Below are positions 46,538 to 55,605 of a DNA stretch of 64,000 nt, in pieces. The notes beneath the pieces are model-generated. The model worked only from the letters and a program-made list of their open reading frames with translations, was not told where the DNA came from and searched no databases. The DNA is from Sipunculus nudus. Taxonomy: Eukaryota; Annelida; Sipuncula; Golfingiida; Sipunculidae. The number at the start of each line of letters is the position of its first letter. Position 1 is the first letter of the stretch. The position numbers and the translations under genes were made by a program. The stretch covers positions 583,973 to 647,972 of the forward strand of contig JAPPUL010000073.1 in NCBI GenBank assembly GCA_026874595.1, given 5' to 3'.

Positions 46538-47551
46538 TTATATCTCTACTTCAAGACGTTCTCTTGCAAAAAATACTTTTACATCTTTAGTAGGATTTTG
46601 TGATTTTATTCTCTTAGAAAGACCTTCTGCAAGCTCATCAAGTTGATCATCCGTTCTCATAGGGTCATGATGAAATAACGCTATTTTTTGACAATTAGTC
46701 TTCAAAGCACTATCAAGAGCATACTCCATAGAACTATGTCCCCAACCAAGTTTTGTCTTATATTCCTCCTCTGTGTATTGAGCATCATGTATTAAAAAAT
46801 CGCTGTTCATAGCAAAATCTATAATCTTTTGATTTTGCATCCTAACACACTCCTCAGCCTCAGCAAATGCATCCTCTACCATATCATCATCAACATCAAA
46901 CTCATCCGAAAATATATCATCTAGATCATCTTCCGTATCTGCACTCCCAGCCCCATCTTTATTCCCTTTAACTTCATCCTCCTCTTTATCCGAGAAAAAT
47001 ATATTACGATAAGGTTCACTATCATATAATGTTACAACTGTCTTATCTCCATAATTTATTCTATATCCCAAACATAATATCGGATGATTAAGATAACATG
47101 TTGTAATATTAAAAGGGCCAATCTCCAAACTCTGATCTCCTTGTAGTTCCTTAAACTCTATTGTGCCACGAAGTTCTTTTAGATTAATTGGAAAGTAGGA
47201 ATATGACATTTGTCCTGCCACTATCTCTTGCAATGTTTTACCAACAGCGCTAACAGGTCCTAGAAAAGTTATCTTTGTTGATGGTATAAAAGCTGGCGCG
47301 AAGAATGGGAACCCTTGAATATGGTCCCAGTGCGTATGAGTTAGCAATATACTTATATTTAAAGCATCATTATTTAAATTATTTGCAAGTAAACTATTAC
47401 CAAGTTCACGAAGCCCTGTACCAGCATCTACTATAAGAAGCTCTCCTTTGTCGCCTCGCACTTCTATACAAGCTGTATTACCACCATATTTAACTGAATA
47501 TGGACCTGGTGTTGGAACTGAACCACGTACCCCCCAAAATCGTACTATCAT
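46538..47551 (-). CDS. MBL-fold metallo-hydrolase with acidic insertion
   Basis: Metallo-beta-lactamase fold hydrolase, 337 residues. The metal motif THTHWDH (His72, His74, Asp76, His77) is intact, with later metal-site candidates in DFLIHDAQYTEEEYK and IALFHHDP. The N-terminus MIVRFWGVRGSVPTPGP matches the PhnP/RNase Z-like subgroup. Residues about 188-234 form a very acidic insertion (EDDLDDIFSDEFDVDDD) not typical of the family. The substrate is unknown. It is convergent with hemC. Confidence 0.85.
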   Translation of the reverse strand: MIVRFWGVRGSVPTPGPYSVKYGGNTACIEVRGDKGELLIVDAGTGLRELGNSLLANNLNNDALNISILLTHTHWDHIQGFPFFAPAFIPSTKITFLGPVSAVGKTLQEIVAGQMSYSYFPINLKELRGTIEFKELQGDQSLEIGPFNITTCYLNHPILCLGYRINYGDKTVVTLYDSEPYRNIFFSDKEEDEVKGNKDGAGSADTEDDLDDIFSDEFDVDDDMVEDAFAEAEECVRMQNQKIIDFAMNSDFLIHDAQYTEEEYKTKLGWGHSSMEYALDSALKTNCQKIALFHHDPMRTDDQLDELAEGLSKRIKSQNPTKDVKVFFARERLEVEI

Positions 47552-47693
47552 ATTTAATACCTTCTTAATTATCTATTTTATATGCTATAAAACACAACTA
47601 ATAAACACCCATCATAAATCTTTGTATTACAAAGTCTAACGCTTATAAGAAGCTTTTTCAAACTATATTATATATTTATAAATAACTTACAAA

Positions 47694-48575
47694 TTATTTA
47701 TATTCCTCAAGCTTCATGAAAATCGAAGCTTTTTTAATCTCTTTATCAATCAGTGCACGATGCTCATGCAAATAAGCTATATCTGTTTTCATATACTCCA
47801 ATATATCAGGATCTATAGGGCTTTTGTGAGTATTGCCACTTAAACCTATCTGTTCATTATTGCAAAACTTATTAGCAATATAGGTCGCATATACTATAGG
47901 CTTATAATCATTGCTACACTCCCGTGGTGTATGATGATACAATATTCCTTCCTTAATCTCATTTGAAAGACCCCATCGTTCAGCAACCAAAAGTCCAACT
48001 CCCGTATGATCAACTCCAAGTGTCTGGGACTCCCCTGCTATCAGCGATATCCCATCATCTTCTGATTGCTCTATTACTCCAAGATATTCCTCCTTCAAAG
48101 TTAGATCTAATATAACCTTTCCTATGTCATGCAACATCCCAGCTACAAAATACCCCTCTATAAGATCTTTAGGCACTCCATAAGCCTTTGCTATAAGTTT
48201 TGAGGTAACCCCAACCCCAAGTGAGTGTATCCAATAATTATCTCCGTTTAATACCATCCAGCGTTCTGATGTTGCTCCTGCAGCCTGGACAAAGGGTACT
48301 AATACACTACTTAATGCAAGATTTCTTATTGTATTTACTCCAAGCAGGATTATTGCCTTTACTACCGATGTTACCTTTGTCGACAAAGAATAATATGCTG
48401 AGTTTACAAGCTGTAATACGCGTCCTGTTAATACTGGATCTAAGCTTATTACCCGGTTTAATATCGCTGGCTTTACATAAGGATCTTGTGTCACTTCCAT
48501 TATCTTTTGTACGCTCGTTGGCAAGCTTGGTAAGGACTCTACACACTTTGATATTCTTCTATTTAGTCTTGACAT
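47694..48575 (-). CDS. HDOD domain protein
   Basis: A 293-residue protein in which an HDOD domain occupies most of the length. Visible family features include LPSLPTSVQKIMEVT, AILNRVISLDPVLTGRVLQLVNSAYYS, IILLGVNTIRNLALSS and the HD-like stretch GMLHDIGKVI with a later HHTP. HDOD proteins usually act in signal transduction and have no demonstrated hydrolase activity. There is no additional regulatory domain here, and the partner is not obvious from the neighbours. Confidence 0.92.
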   Translation of the reverse strand: MSRLNRRISKCVESLPSLPTSVQKIMEVTQDPYVKPAILNRVISLDPVLTGRVLQLVNSAYYSLSTKVTSVVKAIILLGVNTIRNLALSSVLVPFVQAAGATSERWMVLNGDNYWIHSLGVGVTSKLIAKAYGVPKDLIEGYFVAGMLHDIGKVILDLTLKEEYLGVIEQSEDDGISLIAGESQTLGVDHTGVGLLVAERWGLSNEIKEGILYHHTPRECSNDYKPIVYATYIANKFCNNEQIGLSGNTHKSPIDPDILEYMKTDIAYLHEHRALIDKEIKKASIFMKLEEYK

Positions 48576-48822
48576 AATTAATCCTAAACGTTTACTTTTA
48601 TAACCATTATTATCTATTCAATATTCATATTTTCTCGACACATAATTTAATAAATATATTGTATTAATTCTATTATATATATTCTATTATATATATTCTA
48701 TTATATTAATCCTTACTTAACTTAATTCCAACTTTTATACAAAGTTCATTATAATTATAACAATCATAAAACATTTAATCATGATTTACCATTTTTTATA
48801 CCACAGATTGTAAACACATTAA

Positions 48823-50409
48823 TCATAGTGAATAATGATTATAATCTATTTCAGGAAATATATTATCTAATCCCTCTATCTCTCTTAATTCTGCTTCGTT
48901 TACTTTCCCATTTATAAGGGCATTGTGCAACTTTAAAAAGGTGTTTATATGTTGTCTTGTCCGCCGTACTGCATATTCAACCGTTGTCTTTGCCGTCATT
49001 ATAAATGCCCAGTCGCTACTTTGTGCAAGCAAAAGTTCTCTTGCCAGCTGCTTTAATGCTCTATCCTCTAAATCCGTTATCTTTCGCCCTTTGTAATTCT
49101 TTACTGCTTCTACCATCAAATCTGCACATTTGTGTAAGTGCCGATAGAGCCAATCATTTGTTTCGTTTAACCACACCTCTGAATAGCCTTTGTTACCCCA
49201 ACTTGAAAATGAAGGCCGCGATACTTGATTCTTTGGATATTTTAAAAGATACTCAGAAGGCGTTATCCCCTCAACTTCATCTTGCTTTGATAGCTCCCTT
49301 AGAAAATAATCTATAAAATATGGCCCTTCGTACCACCAATGCCCAAATAATTCTGCATCATATGGCGCTACCACTAAAGGTTCTCTATCCATAAGCGTAC
49401 TTAGATGTTTTATTTGTTCCTTCCTATTATATAAAAAGTTAGATGCATGCCCTTTTGCAACCTCAAGCGCTTTTATATGATCATATGGCTCCTTTTCATT
49501 ACCATCCCCCGTTATCCTATAATATTTTATCCCTGTCATTATCCTAAGATCGTTTTCATGTATATAAGGCCTTATATAGTCCAAATCAAGATCATAACCT
49601 ATGTCTCTATAAAATTCACGATAATTATAATCTCCAGGATAGCCCGTCTTCGAACTCCATACCGCCTGCCCACTCTCCGTATCTCGGCCAAAATAGGCTA
49701 CGTTGTTAGGGCAGTACATCGGCGCAAATACACCATATCGTGGCCTTTTATCCGCATATAAAAGCCCATGTGTTTCAACAAAAAAGTATCTTATTCCATG
49801 TCGTTGCAAATGCTCCTCAAGTCCAGGATAATAACCACACTCCCCATTCCATATGCCTCTTGGCTCTCTCAAGAAAAATCTCTTATACGAATCGCAGGCT
49901 ATCCCTATCTGAGCATTCACGGCATTTGGATTTATGCTCATTAACGGCATGAAACCATGTGTTGCCCCACAAGTTACTATCTCCAAATTACCACGATCTT
50001 GCAACTCTTTAAACGCTTGTATCAAGTTTTTGCCATAACGGTTTACAAACAACTCATGGCAGCTTCTAAACTTTTTATTATACATTAAAGCCGTCTCTTG
50101 AAACGATTGGCTATCCTTTGTCCTATTAAGCTCTTTATTTGATAACTCAACTAGATTATTTAGATGCTTTTCATAGCGATCTTGTAGTAGTTTATCTGCT
50201 AACATATTAGTCAAAGAAGGCGTTAAGGACATTGTTATCCGAAAATCTATACCATCCCTTATAAGCCCCTCAAATACCATTAATAGTGGAAGATACGTTT
50301 CCGTCATTGCCTCGTAAAACCAATCCTCTTCAAGAAAATCTGCATATTCAGGATGTCTTACATAGGGTAGGTGTGCATGTAATATCAACATTATATATCC
50401 ACGAGCCAT
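48823..50409 (-). CDS. GH57 family 1,4-alpha-glucan branching enzyme (DUF1957 type)
   Basis: Retaining glycosidase of family GH57 that introduces alpha-1,6 branches into glycogen, 528 residues. The start MLILHAHLPYVRHPEY (conserved His pair), nucleophile Glu190 in GIWNGECGYYPG, and acid/base Asp351 in APYDAELFGHWWYEGP match the GH57 branching enzymes. The C-terminal helical DUF1957 domain is complete, with SSDWAFIM. No glycogen synthase is nearby, so the pathway context is inferred from the family. Confidence 0.93.
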   Translation of the reverse strand: MARGYIMLILHAHLPYVRHPEYADFLEEDWFYEAMTETYLPLLMVFEGLIRDGIDFRITMSLTPSLTNMLADKLLQDRYEKHLNNLVELSNKELNRTKDSQSFQETALMYNKKFRSCHELFVNRYGKNLIQAFKELQDRGNLEIVTCGATHGFMPLMSINPNAVNAQIGIACDSYKRFFLREPRGIWNGECGYYPGLEEHLQRHGIRYFFVETHGLLYADKRPRYGVFAPMYCPNNVAYFGRDTESGQAVWSSKTGYPGDYNYREFYRDIGYDLDLDYIRPYIHENDLRIMTGIKYYRITGDGNEKEPYDHIKALEVAKGHASNFLYNRKEQIKHLSTLMDREPLVVAPYDAELFGHWWYEGPYFIDYFLRELSKQDEVEGITPSEYLLKYPKNQVSRPSFSSWGNKGYSEVWLNETNDWLYRHLHKCADLMVEAVKNYKGRKITDLEDRALKQLARELLLAQSSDWAFIMTAKTTVEYAVRRTRQHINTFLKLHNALINGKVNEAELREIEGLDNIFPEIDYNHYSL

Positions 50410-50585
50410 TTACCTTATTTCTCCTTTTTACTTTTATATCTCCTTTAAGCCTTCTTTTCTTAAGCCTGCTTTTCTAATAAGAATTCCATAAATTATTTGT
50501 GTAAAAACATACTACTTTTGTATTAGCGTGTTACTTATTTATATAAAATGTTTTTTATTTTTTTAATTTTAAGGATGGTTTTTTT

Positions 50586-50852
50586 ATGTTTGACAATACT
50601 ACTAAATCTATTATTGATAAATCATATTATGAAAATGGAACCTTATGTCTTGAATTGCCTTATACCAATGGCATAATTAATGGAACTGTTAAACAGTATT
50701 ATGATAATGGCAATATTCATAACGTTATCCCTTTTTCTTTTGGATACCCTCATGGCCTTGCTAGAAGTTATCACAAGGACGGCTTAGTTTATAAGCAGGT
50801 TTTATGGTATCGGGGGAAAATTAAGTCGCAGGAAATGATTATTTCTAGGTAA
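50586..50852 (+). CDS. Small MORN-variant (YwqK-like) protein
   Basis: An 88-residue protein with three MORN-like units (YENGTLCLELPYTNGIINGTVKQYYDNG, KDGLVYKQVLWYRGKIK). They resemble the YwqK/MORN_2 family found as toxin-antitoxin system antitoxins or in solitary proteins. No toxin gene is adjacent. It has AAGGATGG as a ribosome site 10 bases upstream. Convergent with carA; the function is unassigned. Confidence 0.65.
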   Translation: MFDNTTKSIIDKSYYENGTLCLELPYTNGIINGTVKQYYDNGNIHNVIPFSFGYPHGLARSYHKDGLVYKQVLWYRGKIKSQEMIISR

Positions 50853-50868
50853 TTACCTTAACAGCATT

Positions 50869-51984
50869 TTAGGCACTATTCAAACAAAGGCTTATAAATT
50901 TATCAAATAGATACTTAGAATCATGTGGGCCGGGTGAGCTCTCTGGGTGATACTGTACAGAAAATATTGGCAGATGTTTGTGAGATATCCCTTCTACAGT
51001 CAAATCACTCGTGTTTATATGACTTATATATACATCTCGTGGCAAGCTATCTTCTTTTACCGCAAATCCATGATTTTGTGCGGTTATTTCTATCTTGCCA
51101 TTTTCTAGGTTCTTTACTGAATGATTTCCTCCTCGATGGCCAAACTTCATTTTATACGTCCTGCAGCCCAGGGCAAGGCTTAATATCTGATGCCCAAGGC
51201 ATATTCCAAATATCGGCTTCCCATACCCTATTAGCTTCTCAACCGTTTTTATACCATATTTTACGCTCGATGGATCTCCTGGCCCATTTGATAATAATAT
51301 CCCATCAGGATTATACGAAAGTATATCTTCTACTCTCATATTCGCAGAAACTACTACCACTTTACAACCCCTTATTACCATACTATTTATTATATTACTC
51401 TTTATTCCATAATCTATTAATACTATCTTTAATCCATTTCCATTTGACTCAGCACCTAATTCCAAAGTATCTTCATTCTTACGCGTTACTTCCTTTACCA
51501 AATCTAGATTATCCATCTTAGGCCATCTTGATATTTTAGCTCCTAATAACTCAATATCAAAACCTCTATTATCTGAGACCATAAGTCCACCGCGTAATAC
51601 TCCGCATTCGCGTAGCTCCTTAACCAGTTTCCTTGTGTCTATCCCGCTAAGTCCCAATATCTTGTGCTCTTTAAGATAGTCTCCTAAACTACTTCTACCC
51701 CTATAATTAGAATAATATTCCTCATATTCTCGAACAATTAATCCTCTAACCTTTATCCCTCCTTCAGACTCTATATCCTCAGCATTTACACCATAATTAC
51801 CTATGTGAGGATAGCTCATTACCACCATTTGTCCTTTATATGATGGATCCGTCAATATCTCTTGATAGCCACTCATACTCGTATTGAATACAACTTCTCC
51901 AAGAATTATTTCCTTTCCCCCCGTATAACCAAACCCTTTTCCCTTGTACACACTCCCGTTTTCTAATAGCAATATACTTTCCAT
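50869..51984 (-). CDS. carA: Carbamoyl-phosphate synthase small subunit
   Basis: Glutamine amidotransferase subunit of carbamoyl-phosphate synthase, feeding pyrimidine and arginine synthesis. 371 residues. The CarA N-terminal domain (GSVYKGKGFGYTGGKEIILGEVVFNTSMSGYQEILTDPSY) and the class I glutaminase with Cys262 (GICLGHQIL), His346 and Glu348 (QYHPESSPGP) are complete. The large subunit carB is not adjacent in this window, which differs from the usual carAB pair. Confidence 0.96.
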   Translation of the reverse strand: MESILLLENGSVYKGKGFGYTGGKEIILGEVVFNTSMSGYQEILTDPSYKGQMVVMSYPHIGNYGVNAEDIESEGGIKVRGLIVREYEEYYSNYRGRSSLGDYLKEHKILGLSGIDTRKLVKELRECGVLRGGLMVSDNRGFDIELLGAKISRWPKMDNLDLVKEVTRKNEDTLELGAESNGNGLKIVLIDYGIKSNIINSMVIRGCKVVVVSANMRVEDILSYNPDGILLSNGPGDPSSVKYGIKTVEKLIGYGKPIFGICLGHQILSLALGCRTYKMKFGHRGGNHSVKNLENGKIEITAQNHGFAVKEDSLPRDVYISHINTSDLTVEGISHKHLPIFSVQYHPESSPGPHDSKYLFDKFISLCLNSA

Positions 51985-52178
51985 ATCTTTATCCTTAGCT
52001 TTAGCATCTAAAGCTTCTTCCTATCCAACATCCTATCCAACACCCAAATACTCATTCTAAGTCCTACGTATAACTATTCTAAAATAATTTTAATACAATC
52101 CATATTAATCCCTTATTTATAGCTTATGTTTAGATTTTATATTTATTTGATATGCTTTTTTATTACTTAACCAAAACC

Positions 52179-52844
52179 CTACAAAAGTTCATTTAGATCT
52201 TCTCTTAGCTCTCTTATACTTATTAGAATAACACTTCCAAGCTCTTTACCTTCATAAACAAAAGGTAGCATATATAAATGTTTATACCTTTTACCCTCTC
52301 CTTCTACAAATAAATTACTAAACGCTTTACTTGTCTCTATATCTCCCCTGAAATACAACCGCTTACCCTGTTCAAGCAAATATTTTAAAGCACCAGCTCC
52401 TGACCTAAACTCCTTCTCAAGCTCCTTTAATTTCTCTACTGTATATAAATTATATCTTAATATATTATAACTGCTCAATTTGTTTCCAAGCAAAAGTCCC
52501 TTTATATCCTCACCCCATAACCCAGCAGCTCCCTTCTTATCCCACCATTTTGTTAGTTTTAAAGCCTCTTCTCTAACCTCTACTTTACTCTCTATCTCCT
52601 CTATCATGCTTTTTAACTCTTCTTTCTCCTTACTAAAGGACTTCTTAGATCCTCCATCCCCCCTCCTCTTGCCTTCTTTTAACAAGTTATCGTAGTATCC
52701 CACTGCAGGTCCCAAATACTTTACATCAAAATAACTACTTCTAAGCATCCGCACCACAAACAATATTGATATTACCACTACCGAAATTATACTTATTATA
52801 AACGCTATTTGATATATTAGCGATGCTGGCATCTTTTTCCCCAT
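52179..52844 (-). CDS. Membrane-anchored hypothetical protein, 221 aa
   Basis: One N-terminal transmembrane helix (about residues 8-30, LIYQIAFIISIISVVVISILFVV) is followed by a hydrophilic helical linker rich in Lys/Glu and a mixed alpha/beta C-terminal domain (KHLYMLPFVYEGKELGSVILISI). The last part has a shape reminiscent of GAF-like sensory domains, but with no recognisable signature. The intact reading frame supports expression. It lies between carA and the disrupted obg. No function assigned. Confidence 0.6.
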   Translation of the reverse strand: MGKKMPASLIYQIAFIISIISVVVISILFVVRMLRSSYFDVKYLGPAVGYYDNLLKEGKRRGDGGSKKSFSKEKEELKSMIEEIESKVEVREEALKLTKWWDKKGAAGLWGEDIKGLLLGNKLSSYNILRYNLYTVEKLKELEKEFRSGAGALKYLLEQGKRLYFRGDIETSKAFSNLFVEGEGKRYKHLYMLPFVYEGKELGSVILISIRELREDLNELL

Positions 52845-52991
52845 ACCATCTTCTATTTATCTCTTATCAGTATATTTTATCAGTATATTTTATTTAGCTA
52901 TCTTAGCCTTCGTAATTTATACTTTAAGCTTAAGCATTTATCCATCATACTTTATCCTTAAGCATCCACTTCTAAGCAGCCTCTTCTAAGC

Positions 52992-53997
52992 TTACTTATA
53001 ACCGTCGTGCATAAGTTTATATAATCCCTTTTTTAACTTAGAAAGTCCATAACCCGTTGCGCACGATATCCCATATATCAAAACATCTTCTCTATAATAT
53101 TTACTTGCCTTATATTCTAACTTAAATATCTCCATCCGTCCCGCTACTTCTACATCCATATACAAATCAAGCTTATTTAAACATATTGCATAGCGCTTTT
53201 TTAATAAACTCTCTTCGTACTCCGATAGCTCTTTCATAAGCAATTCAAATTGTCCCTCAAAGCAACTTGTGTCTAACAAAAATAATAATACTTTCGTTCG
53301 CTCTATATGTTTCAAAAACTTAATCCCAAGCCCAACCCCCTTACTTGCACCTTCTATTAAGCCCGGTATGTCCGCCATTACATAATTTTCTAGCTCGCTT
53401 AGATTTACTACCCCTAAATTCGGCTCAAGTGTCGTGAACGGATAACTTCCTATCTTCGGATACGCATTCGACAAACACGACAATAAACTCGATTTGCCAG
53501 CATTCGGAAAGCCTACAAGCCCTACATCCGCTATCAACTTAAGCTCTGCTGATAACTCCCTCTCACAACCTCTTCTACCGCTTTGGGCATACATCGGAGC
53601 TTGCAGCGTCGCTCTTGCAAAATGTACATTCCCTCTTCCTCCCTTACCCCCCCTCGCTATTACGTAATCTCCCACCTCCTTTATGTCCAAAACTACCCCC
53701 CCCCCCCTCCTTTATAACAGTTCCAACCGGAAGCTCTATTATGCAATCTACTCCCGATTTACCATGACGCCTCCTTACTCCCCCATCTTCCCCATCCTCA
53801 CCTTTGAAATAACGTCTGCCCCGTAATACCGACAACGTCCTTATCCCATTCAGCCCCCGAAGCACTACATCACCTCCATCACCTCCATCACCCCCATCCG
53901 GCCCCCCATACGGTACGTACTTCTCTCGCCTGAATGATACCCGACCAGCCCCTCCATCACCAGACCTAACACGAAAACTCGCCTCGTCTTGAAACAT
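52992..53997 (-). pseudogene. obgE: Obg GTPase gene broken by a poly-G frameshift
   Basis: Ribosome-assembly and stress GTPase of the Obg/CgtA family. The Gly-rich N-terminal Obg domain (DEASFRVRSGDGGAG, then GGPDGGDGGDGGDV) is read from 53997 to the poly-G run at 53696-53707. The rest, from DIKEVGDYVIARGGKGGRG onward with the G domain motifs GFPNAGKSS, DIPGL and NKLD, continues in another frame to 52992. A run of 11 G (one fewer) would join both parts in frame. Downstream of the tract the product looks intact and conserved. Obg is normally essential, so sequencing error, slippage or phase variation are more likely than true loss. Confidence 0.85.
53696..53707. repeat. 12-base homopolymer (C on the plus strand) inside obg
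   Basis: An uninterrupted run of twelve C on the top strand, that is twelve G in the coding strand. It lies within codons for a Lys-Glu-Gly-rich segment at the end of the Obg domain, and shifts the frame by +1 relative to the following conserved sequence. A second G run of seven (53647-53653) lies just downstream. Confidence 0.9.
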
Positions 53998-54055
53998 ATT
54001 TTATCTTTTCTTATTTTTTTACTCTTATTTTTGCTTTCTTGGCTTTTTTATTGGA

Positions 54056-54622
54056 TTACTTGTATACTTCACTATAGCTGTCAGTTGCGTTGCTGCCACC
54101 TTCCATATCTTCTGCCGCTTTATCGCATAAACCTAACTCAAGCACTTTTATAAGTATCTTTTCAAACGCTTTGTCCATTATCGTTTCTATATCTTCTGTT
54201 AAATAAAACTTATCTATAAAGTATCTTAATACTACCTTCCGTACCGCGTTTGCATAGTTTACTATGTCTTTCTTATCTACAAAATACTTCCCGTCTAGTA
54301 ACTGCTCCATAGTGTCATAAAGAAACTCATACGTTAACACCTTATAATCTACTTGCGCTTTTGAAAGCTCTAATTTACTAAAATCATAATTATTAAAACT
54401 CTCTTCCAATACCCGATTATTGCTCTCTATTTTCTTTAACGTCTTGTTATATTCTAATAGTAAATCCTTCTCTTTTTCCTTTAGCATATCTTTATTCTTT
54501 ATTACCACGTCTATATCCACTTTCGCCCTACGGCTACTCTCATCTACTATACTAAATGCCTTGTATAATTCGTAACTCTTTAAATAATGACTTAGTGTCA
54601 AAAACTCATCTAGCTTTTTCAT
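54056..54622 (-). CDS. Hypothetical protein, 188 aa
   Basis: A soluble, helical protein, acidic and Lys-rich, with long heptad-like helices in the first half (IKNKDMLKEKEKDLLLEYNKTLKKIESNN) and a compact second half (FLYDTMEQLLDGKYFVDKKDIVNYANAVRKVV). No motif or signal peptide is recognised. It lies between obg and the MORN-like lipoprotein on the minus strand. The frame is intact and codon use is normal, so it is probably real. Confidence 0.65.
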   Translation of the reverse strand: MKKLDEFLTLSHYLKSYELYKAFSIVDESSRRAKVDIDVVIKNKDMLKEKEKDLLLEYNKTLKKIESNNRVLEESFNNYDFSKLELSKAQVDYKVLTYEFLYDTMEQLLDGKYFVDKKDIVNYANAVRKVVLRYFIDKFYLTEDIETIMDKAFEKILIKVLELGLCDKAAEDMEGGSNATDSYSEVYK

Positions 54623-54781
54623 ACCGTTTTTTTTAAAACTCCTTGCACTTTTATTATAAGGACGGCACTTCTAAAACTATCTATTAATCCTTTTTTAAAC
54701 TCACATTTTTACTTAAAAAAAACATTTCTTTTACTCTTACCACCCTATCACCTTACTTTTTACCTTTCCTAAAACCCTCCC

Positions 54782-55516
54782 TTACTTCCTACTACCCTCA
54801 GCATTATAACCTTTCCCTTCACTCTTCTCATTACCTTTATTTCTGTAGTATTCTTTGTGCGTTGATATCTTTCGCCCATCTGAATCATAAAAATGTATCT
54901 TGTTTATCCTTTCTCCCTCATAATCAAATGTTTTATAATATAATAGCTTATCATATATATCATAATGATTCTCTTTAAATAAAATATTTTCTTTATACTC
55001 ATACTTTATCTTCTCATACTCAGTGCCTGATTCATATAACTTCTCCTCTAATAACTTATCTTTTTTATACTGTCTTTCTAATATCAACTCATTATTTCCC
55101 GTGTACCATAACTCTCCTGCCTTCCCCCCTCCTACATCATAGTGGACCTTCGTATATCTTTTTAGATTCTTAAACTTATCATATTCTTCCTCTCGTACTA
55201 ACTTACCTTTTGAATAATAAAGCCTTAAATGTCCTTTCCCCGCAATATCCTCCTTGCTAAGCTTTCTTATATATTCCCTCTTTCCGTCATAGCTTTGTTT
55301 ATAATCTCTATAATATTTGATTTCCGTTATCTTTAGATCCTCTTTTGGCTTTATATCTCTTATACTTTCTAGTAGTTCATTAACATCACTCCCATCATCT
55401 GGCTTTGCTGTATCCGCTTTATCTTTGCCGCTTGTAACACAACCTGGAGCAATTATTATTAATAGCATTATAACTATTAATTTTGGTAGGTCTTTTATGC
55501 TTCCTATTATCATCAT
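54782..55516 (-). CDS. MORN/YD-like repeat lipoprotein
   Basis: A predicted lipoprotein, 244 residues, with signal peptide ending IAPGC and an Asp/Gly-rich linker. The remainder is Tyr/Lys-rich repeats of the MORN_2/YD-like type (GKLVREEEYDKFKNL, YKEDKLLEEKLYESG-like, YDIYDKLLYYKTFDYEG). They indicate a beta-sheet repeat structure, similar in pattern to the small protein at 50586. The cellular role is unknown, with an envelope location inferred from the lipobox. Confidence 0.7.
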   Translation of the reverse strand: MMIIGSIKDLPKLIVIMLLIIIAPGCVTSGKDKADTAKPDDGSDVNELLESIRDIKPKEDLKITEIKYYRDYKQSYDGKREYIRKLSKEDIAGKGHLRLYYSKGKLVREEEYDKFKNLKRYTKVHYDVGGGKAGELWYTGNNELILERQYKKDKLLEEKLYESGTEYEKIKYEYKENILFKENHYDIYDKLLYYKTFDYEGERINKIHFYDSDGRKISTHKEYYRNKGNEKSEGKGYNAEGSRK

Positions 55517-55605
55517 CTTTACCTTTACTACTTCCTACTACCACTACAACTTCATACTACGACTTCATACTGCTTAGTCTTCTCCTTTTAGCCTCTCCTC
55601 CAATT

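Noticed and set aside
50925-51521. 198-residue plus-strand frame
   Set aside because: It lies antisense to carA, whose conserved active-site motifs prove the minus-strand frame. The Leu/Ser/Tyr composition is typical of a shadow.
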